DNA of 64,000 nt from Pseudomonas pisciculturae (GCF_015461805.1 NZ_JACVZE010000001.1:496001-560000), one strand, 5' to 3'; positions 47,087 through 55,916 are shown, counted from the stretch's first letter. Numbers and translations: made by a program. Notes: generated from the letters alone by a model not told the origin.

Positions 47087-47830
47087 ATGCGCGCTATGCA
47101 AAAACGCAACGTTTCTATCGTTTTAAGAGAGCTGCTGGACCGCGACCGGATCTCCCCCACGGAGCTTCACCGGCGTACCGGCGTGCCTCAATCCACACTG
47201 TCGCGGATTCTCAACGGCAAGATCGTTGATCCCTCGGACAGGCACATTTCTCGTATCGCCGAGTACTTCAGCCTCAGCACCGACCAACTGCGCGGGCGTG
47301 TGGCACTGGGTGTTTTGCGAGAAGATACCCGTGACCCGATGCATTCGGAACTCAAGGATATAAGCCTCTGGGATGACGACACCCCCGTCAATGACGACGA
47401 GGTGTCGATCCCTTTTCTGCGCGAGGTTGAATTGGCGGCTGGGTCAGGTCGATTCGTTATCGAAGAAAGCGAGAAGGCCAGCCTTCGCTTTGGCAAGCGC
47501 AGCCTGCGGCACAACGGGGTTCAGTTCGATCAGGCGAAGTGTGTGACGGTGCGCGGCAACAGTATGTTGCCCGTGCTGCGTGATGGCGCGACGGTGGGTG
47601 TGAACGCAGGCAAGAGCGGGATTGGCGATATCGTCGATGGCGACTTGTATGCCATCAATCACAATGGGCAATTGCGGGTAAAACAGCTCTATCGCCTGCC
47701 TTCCGGGATTCGCCTGCGCAGTTTTAATCGCGATGAGCACCCGGACGAAGACTACAGTTTCCAGGAAATCCAGGATGAGCAGATCAGCATCCTCGGTCAT
47801 GTGTTCTGGTGGGGGATGTACGCTCGTTAA
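47087..47830 (+). CDS. prtR: PrtR-like tailocin/prophage repressor (XRE + S24 peptidase)
   Basis: 247 residues from ATG 47087 (ATG 47096 also possible). N-terminal helix-turn-helix (SPTELHRRTGVPQSTLSRILNGK) and a C-terminal LexA/CI-type S24 domain with Ser159 (VRGNSMLPVLRDG), Lys199 (LRVKQLY) and a likely Ala118-Gly119 cleavage site. RecA-stimulated self-cleavage would lift repression during DNA damage. It lies between mutS and cinA, the usual R-tailocin site of P. fluorescens, and matches the PrtR regulators of those clusters. Confidence 0.88.
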   Translation: MRAMQKRNVSIVLRELLDRDRISPTELHRRTGVPQSTLSRILNGKIVDPSDRHISRIAEYFSLSTDQLRGRVALGVLREDTRDPMHSELKDISLWDDDTPVNDDEVSIPFLREVELAAGSGRFVIEESEKASLRFGKRSLRHNGVQFDQAKCVTVRGNSMLPVLRDGATVGVNAGKSGIGDIVDGDLYAINHNGQLRVKQLYRLPSGIRLRSFNRDEHPDEDYSFQEIQDEQISILGHVFWWGMYAR

Positions 47831-47846
47831 CTCCAATACGTAAGGT

Positions 47847-47875
47847 AAAGCCCGCCAATACGCGGGCTTTTTTTT
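47847..47875 (+). terminator. terminator after the PrtR-like gene
   Basis: AAAGCCCGC-CAATAC-GCGGGCTTT followed by a run of T; 9-bp stem 17 bases past the stop. It isolates the repressor transcript from the holin transcript. Confidence 0.9.
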
Positions 47876-47917
47876 GTCCGTAAAAAGCCGCTAATCCCTC
47901 TGCCAGCAAGGCTAAAA

Positions 47918-47984
47918 ATGCAATGGTGCATTCATTTGGTGGATAAAATGCATTTATGCATTGACTGTATATCCATACATGCAT
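47918..47984 (+). promoter_or_regulatory. three repressor operators before the holin
   Basis: ATGCA-ATGG-TGCAT (47918-47931), ATGCA-TTTA-TGCAT (47948-47961) and ATCCA-TACA-TGCAT (47971-47984): three inverted repeats of 5-4-5 design, the last with one mismatch, at centre spacings of 30 and 23 bases. The second touches and the third overlaps the promoter, as in CI-type operators. Confidence 0.7.
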
Positions 47985-47989
47985 ATTCT
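47961..47989 (+). promoter_or_regulatory. holin promoter
   Basis: TTGACT, 17 bases, TATTCT: a good sigma70 promoter whose -35 and spacer are covered by the putative PrtR operators. Start near 47996, giving a ~190-base leader. Confidence 0.65.
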
Positions 47990-48026
47990 CCATCTCACAC
48001 CAGCCAACAAGGCCTGGTGGAGGTGG

Positions 48027-48122
48027 CAAGGATGCCGCCGAGCAAAACAAGGAAGACATGCAATATCGGCAAGGACGCCATCAGAGCGATGGCAAGGACG
48101 TCAGTTACCAGCGGCAAGGACG
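48027..48122 (+). promoter_or_regulatory. array of five CANGGANG motifs in the holin leader
   Basis: CAAGGATG (48027), CAAGGAAG (48048), CAAGGACG (48070), CAAGGACG (48093) and CAAGGACG (48115), at intervals of 21, 22, 23 and 22 bases. Four are flanked by GGC...GCC (or GGC...GTC) so that AAGGAY sits in a hairpin hexaloop, the ideal RsmA/RsmE site. The holin ribosome-binding site CCAGGAGG follows at 48173. Confidence 0.6.
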
Positions 48123-48186
48123 CCGACGCTTTTTAGTTTCATTGCTTAACAGACAGTTAAGCCGCATTCACTCCAGGAGGTGCAGC

Positions 48187-48519
48187 ATGGCGATTGATCA
48201 GCAAGTAGTAGCAGAGCTCCCCATTTGGTTGGTCATCTTGCTTGCACTGATTGGCGGCGTGTGCGGGGAAATGTGGCGCGCCGACAAGGAGGGCGCGCGT
48301 GGCTGGGCCTTGATTCGACGGCTGGCATTGCGTTCGGGTGCGTGCATGGTCTGCGGGGTTTCGGCGGTGATGTTGTTGTATGCCGCCGGGCTGTCGGCGT
48401 GGACGGCAGCAGCAATCGGTTGCATGACTGCCATGGCGGGTGCTGATGCGGCCATCGGGCTTTATGAGCGCTGGTCTGCCAAGCGGATTGGGGTCAACGA
48501 GCCGCAGGATCGTCCTTGA
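48187..48519 (+). CDS. phage-type holin
   Basis: 110 residues. Three hydrophobic helices (about 12-28, 50-70, 72-92), charged cytoplasmic linker (RADKEGARGW) and a charged C-terminal tail, as in holins found at the start of Pseudomonas tailocin clusters. Holins form inner-membrane holes that let endolysin reach the wall. No endolysin, spanin or tail gene follows; the next gene is cinA. AGGAGG precedes the ATG. Confidence 0.75.
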   Translation: MAIDQQVVAELPIWLVILLALIGGVCGEMWRADKEGARGWALIRRLALRSGACMVCGVSAVMLLYAAGLSAWTAAAIGCMTAMAGADAAIGLYERWSAKRIGVNEPQDRP

Positions 48520-48617
48520 TGCTTGGGCGTGCAAACACTTTGAATCTTCCCGCCGCTTGCACGTGCGATTGGCTCCTGTAGGGTGGGCAAATTCCCCGCC
48601 CACCTCCGGAGACTACC

Positions 48618-49118
48618 GTGAAGGAAATCACTCAACTGGCTGCCGAATTGGGGCGCCGTCTACAGGTGCTCAATGCCCATGTCACCACCGCCGAGTCCTG
48701 CACCGGTGGCGGTATTGCGGAAGCCATTACGCGAATCCCGGGGAGCTCGGCGTGGTTCGAGGCGGGTTATGTCACCTATTCCAATCGACAGAAGACCCGG
48801 CAATTGAATGTGCCGGAAACCTTGTTTCCCAAAGTCGGGGCTGTCAGCCAGGAAGTGGTGGAGGCGATGGTCCGCGGAGCCCAGGAAAAAAGCCTGGCGC
48901 GATTCGCCGTGGCGGTCAGCGGTGTGGCGGGCCCGGATGGTGGTTCGCCGGACAAACCGGTCGGCACCGTATGGCTGGCCTTCGGTGTTGGCGAGGAGGT
49001 GACCGCCGAGCTCCAGCACTTCACCGGTAACCGCGACGAGGTCCGCCGACAAACGGTAAAGGCCGCCCTAGAGGGCTTGTTGCGACGAGCTGCAGTAGAA
49101 ATAGAAAATCAGGGGTAG
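48618..49118 (+). CDS. cinA: CinA C-terminal domain protein (NMN amidohydrolase PncC)
   Basis: 166 residues, the stand-alone CinA C-terminal domain. [34 protein letters not shown] and [15 protein letters not shown] are its conserved blocks. It deamidates nicotinamide mononucleotide in pyridine-nucleotide recycling. GTG start at 48618 with CGGAG upstream. Positioned just before recA, as usual in Pseudomonas. Confidence 0.9.
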   Translation: MKEITQLAAELGRRLQVLNAHVTTAESCTGGGIAEAITRIPGSSAWFEAGYVTYSNRQKTRQLNVPETLFPKVGAVSQEVVEAMVRGAQEKSLARFAVAVSGVAGPDGGSPDKPVGTVWLAFGVGEEVTAELQHFTGNRDEVRRQTVKAALEGLLRRAAVEIENQG

Positions 49119-49145
49119 GCGATTTCAGATCTTTGTGGAACAATA

Positions 49146-49161
49146 CTGTCTACTTATACAG
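49146..49161 (+). promoter_or_regulatory. LexA (SOS) box of recA
   Basis: CTGTCTACTTATACAG fits CTG-N10-CAG and, with flanks, TACTGT...ACAG. It lies 41 bases before the recA ATG. Confidence 0.88.
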
Positions 49162-49201
49162 GTGTTGGCCGTCAGGCCTTATTGATTACGTGAGGACTTT
49201 A

Positions 49202-50260
49202 ATGGACGACAACAAGAAGAAAGCCTTGGCTGCGGCCCTGGGTCAGATCGAACGTCAATTCGGCAAGGGTGCCGTAATGCGTATGGGCGATCACGACCGT
49301 CAGGCGATCCCGGCTATTTCCACTGGCTCTCTGGGTCTGGACATTGCGCTCGGCATTGGCGGCCTGCCAAAAGGCCGTATCGTTGAAATCTACGGTCCTG
49401 AATCTTCCGGTAAAACCACCCTGACCCTGTCGGTGATTGCCCAAGCGCAAAAAATGGGCGCTACCTGTGCGTTCGTCGATGCCGAGCACGCCCTGGACCC
49501 TGAATACGCTGGCAAGCTGGGCGTCAACGTTGACGACCTGCTGGTTTCCCAGCCGGACACAGGTGAGCAAGCCCTCGAAATCACCGACATGCTGGTGCGC
49601 TCCAACGCCATCGACGTGATCGTGGTCGACTCCGTGGCAGCCTTGGTGCCGAAAGCTGAAATCGAAGGCGAAATGGGTGACATGCATGTGGGCCTGCAAG
49701 CCCGTCTGATGTCCCAGGCACTGCGTAAAATCACCGGTAACATCAAGAACGCCAACTGCTTGGTGATCTTCATCAACCAGATCCGTATGAAGATCGGCGT
49801 GATGTTCGGCAGCCCGGAAACCACCACCGGTGGTAACGCGTTGAAGTTCTACGCTTCGGTCCGTCTGGACATCCGTCGCACTGGCGCGGTGAAGGAAGGT
49901 GATGAGGTTGTCGGTAGCGAAACCCGCGTCAAAGTCGTGAAAAACAAAGTGGCCCCGCCTTTCCGTCAGGCTGAGTTCCAGATTCTTTACGGTAAGGGCA
50001 TCTACCTGAACGGTGAGATGATCGACTTGGGCGTACTGCACGGTTTCGTCGAGAAGTCCGGCGCCTGGTATGCCTACAACGGCAGCAAGATCGGCCAAGG
50101 CAAGGCTAACTCGGCCAAGTTCCTGGCTGAGAACCCGGATATCGCCGCCACGCTTGAGAAGCAGATCCGCGACAAGCTGCTGACTGCAGCGCCAGACGTG
50201 AAAGCGGCTGCCAATCGTGAGCCTGTTGAAGAAGTAGAAGAAGCCGACACTGACATCTGA
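49202..50260 (+). CDS. recA: recombinase RecA
   Basis: 352 residues. Walker [10 protein letters not shown], Walker [14 protein letters not shown]-binding loops L1 ([20 protein letters not shown] region) and L2 ([24 protein letters not shown]). It drives strand exchange and stimulates LexA and CI-type repressor cleavage, relevant to the PrtR-like repressor 1.4 kb upstream. GAGG before ATG 49202; eight bases to recX. Confidence 0.98.
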   Translation: MDDNKKKALAAALGQIERQFGKGAVMRMGDHDRQAIPAISTGSLGLDIALGIGGLPKGRIVEIYGPESSGKTTLTLSVIAQAQKMGATCAFVDAEHALDPEYAGKLGVNVDDLLVSQPDTGEQALEITDMLVRSNAIDVIVVDSVAALVPKAEIEGEMGDMHVGLQARLMSQALRKITGNIKNANCLVIFINQIRMKIGVMFGSPETTTGGNALKFYASVRLDIRRTGAVKEGDEVVGSETRVKVVKNKVAPPFRQAEFQILYGKGIYLNGEMIDLGVLHGFVEKSGAWYAYNGSKIGQGKANSAKFLAENPDIAATLEKQIRDKLLTAAPDVKAAANREPVEEVEEADTDI

Positions 50261-50268
50261 TATTAACG

Positions 50269-50736
50269 ATGACAGTTGTGCTGGATACACTCGTCGCCGT
50301 TCGGCGCACTGCTATGGACCTGCTCGCTCGCCGCGAGCACGGTCGAGTCGAGCTGACGCGTAAACTGCGTCAGCGCGGCGCAGAGCCCGAGATGATCGAC
50401 ACCGCTCTCGACCGTTTGACGGAAGAAGGGCTGTTGTCGGAGGCCCGATACCTCGAAAGTTTTGTCTCCTACCGAGCCCGTTCTGGCTACGGCCCGGCGC
50501 GAATTCGCGAAGAGCTGAGCCAGCGCGGCTTGCAACGTGCTGATATCGATCTTGCCCTGCGTGAATGCGGTATTAGCTGGCAGTCGCAGTTGGAAGATAC
50601 CTGGCGTCGCAAGTTCTCTGGCCATCTGCCCATTGATGCCCGGGAGCGAGCAAAACAAGGGCGCTTCCTGAGCTATCGTGGTTTTTCTATGGAGATGATC
50701 AGCCGCTTGTTGAGCGGTCGAGACATGGACGACTGA
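50269..50736 (+). CDS. recX: RecA regulator RecX
   Basis: 155 residues, helical RecX repeats ([56 protein letters not shown]). It binds RecA filaments and limits their activity. Cotranscribed with recA, eight bases downstream. Confidence 0.94.
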   Translation: MTVVLDTLVAVRRTAMDLLARREHGRVELTRKLRQRGAEPEMIDTALDRLTEEGLLSEARYLESFVSYRARSGYGPARIREELSQRGLQRADIDLALRECGISWQSQLEDTWRRKFSGHLPIDARERAKQGRFLSYRGFSMEMISRLLSGRDMDD

Positions 50737-50791
50737 GATCCAGGGCAACTTGGTTATGTCGAGCAGGTTTGCCGTGGTTAGCAGGCTTGCT

Positions 50792-50835
50792 GTGGTGAGC
50801 GGGCTTGCCCCGCGCTGGGCTGCGCAGCAGCCCCC
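50792..50835. repeat. single REP unit (GTGGTGAGCGGGCTTGC class)
   Basis: GTGGTGAGCGGGCTTGCCCC with GGGCTGCGCAGCAGCCC behind it; its mirror copy is missing. A degraded GTGGTTAGCAGGCTTGC just before it (50774) may be a second, decayed unit in direct orientation. Confidence 0.75.
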
Positions 50836-50856
50836 ACCTGCTTCAGACAGCCCCCG

Positions 50857-50896
50857 CAAAAAAGGCTCGCTATGAAAATAGCGGGCCTTTTTTTGC
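50857..50896 (+). terminator. terminator between recX and the LOG gene
   Basis: AAAAGGCTCGCTAT-GAAA-ATAGCGGGCCTTTT with a following T run; GNRA-type loop and one mismatch in the stem. It serves both convergent genes. Confidence 0.88.
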
Positions 50897-50906
50897 GCTC
50901 AAAGTA

Positions 50907-52019
50907 TCAAGCCGGCTCCGGTGCTACCCGTTGTTGTGCCTTGCCCTGAGCCTGCGCCCAGTTCTCGGGTAAGTTGATGTAATCCACCAATTCTCGCAAC
51001 CGGCCCTGATCGCGCCCGTTAAAGTTGAACACCAGCCGCGTCAAATGGCTGAACTTCGGTTCGTCATGCTCCTCACCCGTATAGGCAAGCTGCTGGAAGT
51101 CCCCGCTCAGACGCAGGCTGGCAAACTCATTTTGCAAGTGAGTCAACGCTCGATCACTGAGTGGGTGATGCATGCGCACTACAAATTCGCGTTTCAGCCA
51201 ACGTGTGGAGTGGAAGTTGGCATAGAACCTGTTGATCTCGTCCACCGCCTCGTCAGCGCTGTAGACCAGCCGCACCAGCTTGAGATCGGTAGGCAGGATG
51301 TAGCGATTGGCTTCCAGTTGGCTACGGATAAAGTCCAAGGCGCCTTGCCAGAAACCACCCCCCGGCGCGTCCAGTAGTACCACGGGTACCAGGGGGCTCT
51401 TACCGGTCTGGATCAAGGTCAGCACTTCCAGTGCCTCGTCCAGTGTGCCGAAGCCGCCAGGGCACAGTACCAGTGCATCGGCCTCCTTGACGAAGAACAG
51501 TTTGCGCGTGAAAAAAAAGTGGAAAGACAGCAGATTGTCGGTGCCATCGATGGTGGGGTTGGCATGCTGTTCGAACGGCAGGGTAATGTTGAACCCCAAG
51601 CTGTGCTCCAACCCGGCACCCTCGTGTGCCGCTGCCATGATGCCGCCACCGCCGCCGGTAATCACCATCAGGTCTGATCGCGCGAGCAGCGCGCCAACTT
51701 CCCGAGCCAAGGCATAGAGCGGGCTTTCAATAGGCGTGCGCGCTGAGCCAAATACGGTGACCTTGCGACGCCCCTTGAATTGCTCCAGCACGCGGAAGGC
51801 GTTGTCCAGCTCTCGGATGGCTTGCAGGGTGATCTTGGCGTTCCAGCGGTCGCGGTCATCCTGGGCCATGCGCAGCACGGTGAGAATCATGTCGCGATAC
51901 AGGGGGATATTCTTGCTGTTGGGGGCGATCAGCTGAAGTTGCGCCTCGACTTGCTGCGTGAGGTCGGCCCCGTTCTCTTTAAAATGTTGGAGCAGGCGGT
52001 CATTCGGTTCGTAAGGCAT
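50907..52019 (-). CDS. LOG-family protein
   Basis: 370 residues. The Rossmann-like core has the family motifs VITGGGGGIMAAAHEGA and PGGFGTLDEALE (PGGxGTxxE), typical of LOG cytokinin-type nucleoside 5'-monophosphate phosphoribohydrolases. It is longer than the ~190-residue LOG enzymes, with N-terminal (1-85) and C-terminal (260-370) helical regions as in PpnN-like enzymes. AAGGAG precedes ATG 52019. Probable nucleotide N-glycosidase. Confidence 0.82.
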   Translation of the reverse strand: MPYEPNDRLLQHFKENGADLTQQVEAQLQLIAPNSKNIPLYRDMILTVLRMAQDDRDRWNAKITLQAIRELDNAFRVLEQFKGRRKVTVFGSARTPIESPLYALAREVGALLARSDLMVITGGGGGIMAAAHEGAGLEHSLGFNITLPFEQHANPTIDGTDNLLSFHFFFTRKLFFVKEADALVLCPGGFGTLDEALEVLTLIQTGKSPLVPVVLLDAPGGGFWQGALDFIRSQLEANRYILPTDLKLVRLVYSADEAVDEINRFYANFHSTRWLKREFVVRMHHPLSDRALTHLQNEFASLRLSGDFQQLAYTGEEHDEPKFSHLTRLVFNFNGRDQGRLRELVDYINLPENWAQAQGKAQQRVAPEPA

Positions 52020-52303
52020 TCAACGTCTCCTTCTTGCAGGGCCCGGGTGGCCGACGAGCCATTCGCCGGAGGCTACGACACTGCATGTGTCGCTGCTTGC
52101 CGCAGGGGGCAACCTTCTTTTGCCCTGAAAATATGACAGAACAGCGTGGGAAGCGCTGTAAGTGAAAGGTCGGGATGACTTGATCATGGGCTGGAAAACC
52201 CTTGTCTGGCAACCACTTGTTGAGCTGGAGTTTAGTCGTTTTAGAGGAAGGTAACGCGAGGGAGGTGCGCACCACCGGACGGCAGTGCGTGAGGGTAACG
52301 TTC

Positions 52304-52744
52304 TTACTTTTTCTTCTTCGCCGCAGCCGGTGCAGGGCAATCGGCTTCAACGAATTTCACCGAGGCGACAGGACGGTTTGTCTTGTTCTCAGTGATCTCA
52401 TAGCGCATCACTGCGCCCTTGGCCATAAGCTCGCGGTAGCCCTTGTTCAAACACACACTTTGACCCAGCTGGAAATACACAGCCTTGGGGTTCGCACGCA
52501 TCTGCTCGGCGCGATCCGGCATGACGCTCAGGTGGTCGATCAACTGCATGCCTTCAACGGTATAGGCGACTTCCAGGGTCTTTTCGTCGATTTCCCGGGG
52601 TAAGTCTTTGTTGCTTTCTGCCGCGACGCTTTGCAGTTTCCTGTTCATTTGGGCCTCCAGCAGCGAGGCCGCCTGGGCGCCCACGGGCACTACCAGCGCT
52701 AGGGCGATGGATGGGGCGGCAAGACGCAGCATGGAACGCAGCAT
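52304..52744 (-). CDS. exported protein, PA3611-like (QSregVF family)
   Basis: 146 residues. Start at 52744 (CAGGAG upstream), signal peptide MLRSMLRLAAPSIALALVVPVGAQA. Mature part has two Cys (SVCLNKG, EADCPAP) likely joined in a disulfide, and ends in a lysine run. The layout fits the small periplasmic or secreted PA3611 family, described as quorum-sensing-regulated virulence factor; that link is a recollection from fold and neighbourhood and is not certain. Confidence 0.6.
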   Translation of the reverse strand: MLRSMLRLAAPSIALALVVPVGAQAASLLEAQMNRKLQSVAAESNKDLPREIDEKTLEVAYTVEGMQLIDHLSVMPDRAEQMRANPKAVYFQLGQSVCLNKGYRELMAKGAVMRYEITENKTNRPVASVKFVEADCPAPAAAKKKK

Positions 52745-52923
52745 GAAACTCTCCTGATTCGGTTACTGGTGCATAGACCAGCCACTGCGCTGTGCGTTCA
52801 GTGGCGCGCAATTATAGGTGACGCCTTGCCACTACAGCCAGGCGTATCGCTGGTAAACTGCGGCCACTTAAGCCTTCCACGAGTTTTCACCGTGTCGATT
52901 TACCCGCACCCACGGCGCATCCT

Positions 52924-53643
52924 ATGAGCCACGCCGTCTCCCGCCTGCGCACTCAGCGCCTGGCCCGCGCCGTCCGGCCGTTCCTCAATCGGGGTTCCCG
53001 CGCCGAACGCTGTACCGGTTGCCGAGTGATCCCCGAATACTGTCTGTGCGCGTGGCGCCCGAAGGTCGAGGCCCGCTCCGCCATGTGCCTGTTGATGCAC
53101 GATGTCGAGCCGATGAAACCCAGCAACACCGGCTGGCTGATCGCGGACGTGATCGATGACACCACAGCATTCGCTTGGTCTCGCACCGAAGTCGACCCTG
53201 ACCTGCTCACCTTGTTGGCCGACCCGCAGTGGCAGCCCTATATCGTGTTCCCTGGTGAATTCGTCACGCCCGAACGGGTGGTCAGCGAAGTGACGGTAAG
53301 CGAGGGCAAGCGCCCGCTGTTCATCCTGCTCGACGGCACATGGAGCGAAGCACGCAAGATGTTCCGCAAGAGCCCGTACCTGGAGCATTTGCCGGTACTG
53401 AGCCTGGCGCCCGAGCAACTGTCGCGCTACAAGCTGCGCCGCTCCAAGCGTGATGATCATTTCTGCACGGCCGAAGTCGCCGCCCTGTGCCTGGAGTTGG
53501 CCGATGACACCACCGCCAGCGAAGTCCTGGACGCCTACCTCGATGTGTTCAGTACGCATTATTTGGCGGCCAAGTTCCAATTACCCCTGGCCCCGACAGA
53601 CAGCGTCCATACTCGTCTTGCGCCCTATATCCCGGCGGTATAG
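52924..53643 (+). CDS. tapT: DTW-domain tRNA-uridine aminocarboxypropyltransferase
   Basis: 239 residues. Cys cluster CTGCRVIPEYCLCAW near residue 30 and the namesake DGTWSEARKM (D-x-T-W) near 140, then RLRRSKRDDHFCTAE-like block. DTW proteins such as E. coli TapT add the acp3 group to U47 of tRNA using SAM. Single gene; start ATG 52924. The gene symbol rests on family-level similarity. Confidence 0.82.
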   Translation: MSHAVSRLRTQRLARAVRPFLNRGSRAERCTGCRVIPEYCLCAWRPKVEARSAMCLLMHDVEPMKPSNTGWLIADVIDDTTAFAWSRTEVDPDLLTLLADPQWQPYIVFPGEFVTPERVVSEVTVSEGKRPLFILLDGTWSEARKMFRKSPYLEHLPVLSLAPEQLSRYKLRRSKRDDHFCTAEVAALCLELADDTTASEVLDAYLDVFSTHYLAAKFQLPLAPTDSVHTRLAPYIPAV

Positions 53644-53895
53644 CCAGACGACGTTTGCATGATGGCACCGCAAACCCGCAACCCGCTAAAATGCCCGCAG
53701 GCGTAGTGCTTGACCCCCCAGGCTACGCTGGGCATTCTGGGCGCCGATTAGGGCGCAACCGTGATTTTTCGACGTCGTTTGCAGTGCGTTTGACGTTGAG
53801 CGTGCCCACGGGTGATAGCTGCCTGGCTATTACCTTGTGTACTGGCGAACCCTGAACCCATCAGGGCTCCCATAAAAAACAGGATCATTTAATCA

Positions 53896-54546
53896 ATGGC
53901 CACATACGAAATCCTGATAGCCGATGACCACCCGCTGTTTCGCAGCGCCCTGCACCAAGCAGTGACGCTGGGCCTTGGCCCGGACGTGCGCCTGGTCGAA
54001 GTGGCCAGCATCGCCGAGCTGGAAGCCCGCCTCACCGAAAAATCCGACTGGGACCTGGTGCTGCTCGACCTGAACATGCCCGGCGCCTATGGTTTTTCGG
54101 GGCTGGTGCTGTTGCGCGGGCAATACCCGCAGATTCCCGTGGTGATGGTCTCGGCCCAGGAAGAAGCCGACGTGGTGGTGCGCTCCAAGGAGTTTGGCGC
54201 CAGCGGGTTCATCCCAAAATCCAGCGCCATGGAAGATATTCAGAACGCTGTGCGCACCGTGCTTGATGGCGATGTGTCCTGGCCGCCGCAGGCGTTTGAA
54301 GAAATCAACGTCTCCGACGAAGCCAAGGCTGCACGTGATGGCCTGGCCAGCCTGACGCCGCAGCAGTTCCGCGTTTTGACCATGGTCTGCGAAGGCTTGC
54401 TGAACAAGCAGATTGCCTATGAGCTGAGTGTGTCGGAAGCGACCATCAAGGCCCACGTGACGGCGATCTTCCGCAAGCTGGGCGTACGCACTCGCACCCA
54501 GGCTGCGCTGCTGTTGCAACAACTTGAGTCAATTTCACAGCACTAA
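53896..54546 (+). CDS. erdR: LuxR-type response regulator ErdR
   Basis: 216 residues. REC with ADDHP acidic pair and phospho-Asp in LVLLDLNMPG, and a NarL/LuxR HTH (LTPQQFRVLTMVCEGLLNKQIAYELSVSEATIKAHVTAIFRKLGV). The erdR-dgkA neighbourhood matches P. aeruginosa, where ErdR takes part in ethanol oxidation and acetate (acsA) control. No adjacent kinase. The 250-base leader upstream shows no gene. Confidence 0.85.
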   Translation: MATYEILIADDHPLFRSALHQAVTLGLGPDVRLVEVASIAELEARLTEKSDWDLVLLDLNMPGAYGFSGLVLLRGQYPQIPVVMVSAQEEADVVVRSKEFGASGFIPKSSAMEDIQNAVRTVLDGDVSWPPQAFEEINVSDEAKAARDGLASLTPQQFRVLTMVCEGLLNKQIAYELSVSEATIKAHVTAIFRKLGVRTRTQAALLLQQLESISQH

Positions 54547-54623
54547 GATGGAACCGATTCACGCTTTTTTGACTTTGCGTGATCTAGTTTCCCCCCACTC
54601 CTTCAGTTCAGTTGCCTACTTCT

Positions 54624-54986
54624 ATGTCGCCTTTCAAGGGTCAAACCGGTATCAAGCGTATCTTCAATGCGGGAGGCTATTCCCTGGACGGCCTGCGTGC
54701 GGCTTTCACCGGCGAGGCGGCGTTTCGTCAGTTGGTGTTGCTCAACGTTATCTTGATCCCGCTGAGCTTTTTCCTGAACGTCAGCCGGGTCGAGCGTGCG
54801 CTGCTGATCGCGGTGTGCTTGCTGGCCCTGATCGTCGAGTTGCTCAACTCGGCGGTGGAGGCCGCTATCGACCGGATTTCCCTGGATCGCCACCCGCTGT
54901 CCAAGAATGCCAAGGACATGGGCAGCGCCGCGCAATTCGTGGCACTGACCATGATTACCCTGGTGTGGGCCGTCATCCTGATCTAA
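54624..54986 (+). CDS. dgkA: diacylglycerol kinase
   Basis: 120 residues, three membrane helices. Family motifs EAAFRQL (about 32-38), VELLNSAVEAAID and KDMGSAAQFV contain the catalytic and ATP-site residues. It recycles diacylglycerol to phosphatidate in the inner membrane. The ATG at 54624 is preferred over a TTG four codons upstream. Confidence 0.94.
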   Translation: MSPFKGQTGIKRIFNAGGYSLDGLRAAFTGEAAFRQLVLLNVILIPLSFFLNVSRVERALLIAVCLLALIVELLNSAVEAAIDRISLDRHPLSKNAKDMGSAAQFVALTMITLVWAVILI

Positions 54987-54989
54987 GCC

Positions 54990-55916
54990 TCAGGCAATGC
55001 TCGGCAGCACGATCTCGTCGCTGCGCTGAACCCCGGCGGTAAACGCGCGGCACAGCTCCAGAAACTCGCGCATCGCCGAGGTCTGGTACTTCTGTTTATG
55101 CCAGATGAAGTAGAACTGCCGGGCCAGGTCCAGGTCTGGCGTTTCAACCGGCACCAGGCTGCCACGGCGGAACGCATCGCGCAGTGCCAGCCGGGAAATG
55201 CAGCCGATCCCCAATCCCGATTCCACTGCCCGCTTGATCGCCTCGGTGTGTTCCAGCTCCAGGCGGATGTTCAGCGCGCTGCGGTGATGGCGCATGGCTT
55301 GATCAAACGTCAGGCGCGTGCCCGAGCCCTGTTCCCGTAAAATCCACGCCTCATGGGTCAACTCATCCATCGTCGCCACCCCGCGCTTGGCCAGGTGATG
55401 TTGCGGCGCGCAAAACACCACCAGCTCATCCTCGACCCAGGTTTGCACCTCGATATCCGGGTGGCTGCAGTCGCCTTCGATTAGACCCAGGTCAATTTCG
55501 TAGTGCGCTACCTGGTGCACGATATGCGCAGTGTTCTGCACATGCAGCTTCACCTGGCTCTCGGGATGCTGTTGCATAAAGCTGCCGATCAGCAGGGTGG
55601 CCAGGTAATTGCCGATGGTCAGGGTGGCACCGACCGCCAGGGAACCGAAGCCGGACTTGCCGTTGAGCAGGTCCTCGATCTCCTTGGCCTGATCCAGCAG
55701 CGCCACTGCCTGCGGTAAGAGCTGATGACCGAGCGCGTTGAGGCTCAGCCGTTTACCGGCGCGGTCGAATAATTGGCAGCTGGATTGACGCTCCAGCTCG
55801 GTGATCGAGGTGCTGGCGGCGGATTGAGATAAGGCCAGAAGGCCAGCAGCGCGGGAAACGCTTTCCTGCTGGGCGACGGCGACGAAGACTTGCAGTTGAC
55901 GGAGAGTAAATCGCAT
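54990..55916 (-). CDS. finR: LysR-type regulator FinR
   Basis: 308 residues. N-terminal winged HTH (FTLRQLQVFVAVAQQESVSRAA, LSQSAASTSITELE) and a periplasmic-binding-like effector domain. It is divergent from fpr, the FinR target in P. putida and P. aeruginosa, where it responds to superoxide. Start at 55916. Ends four bases from dgkA, convergent. Confidence 0.88.
   Translation of the reverse strand: MRFTLRQLQVFVAVAQQESVSRAAGLLALSQSAASTSITELERQSSCQLFDRAGKRLSLNALGHQLLPQAVALLDQAKEIEDLLNGKSGFGSLAVGATLTIGNYLATLLIGSFMQQHPESQVKLHVQNTAHIVHQVAHYEIDLGLIEGDCSHPDIEVQTWVEDELVVFCAPQHHLAKRGVATMDELTHEAWILREQGSGTRLTFDQAMRHHRSALNIRLELEHTEAIKRAVESGLGIGCISRLALRDAFRRGSLVPVETPDLDLARQFYFIWHKQKYQTSAMREFLELCRAFTAGVQRSDEIVLPSIA

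Noticed and set aside
48027..48122. CRISPR array, because short units recur at regular intervals
   Set aside because: The shared unit is only 8-12 bases and the period is ~22; CRISPR repeats are 23-47 bases with spacers of similar length. The units match the CsrA-family consensus.
47996..48145. A free-standing RsmX/RsmY-like small RNA ending near 48140
   Set aside because: Only a short T-run after GCCGACGC is present, without a convincing terminator stem; the leader continues into the holin ribosome-binding site. An mRNA leader is the simpler reading, though a processed RNA is not excluded.
53655..53855. Small protein frame in the erdR leader
   Set aside because: No ribosome-binding site or recognisable protein features; probably untranslated leader.
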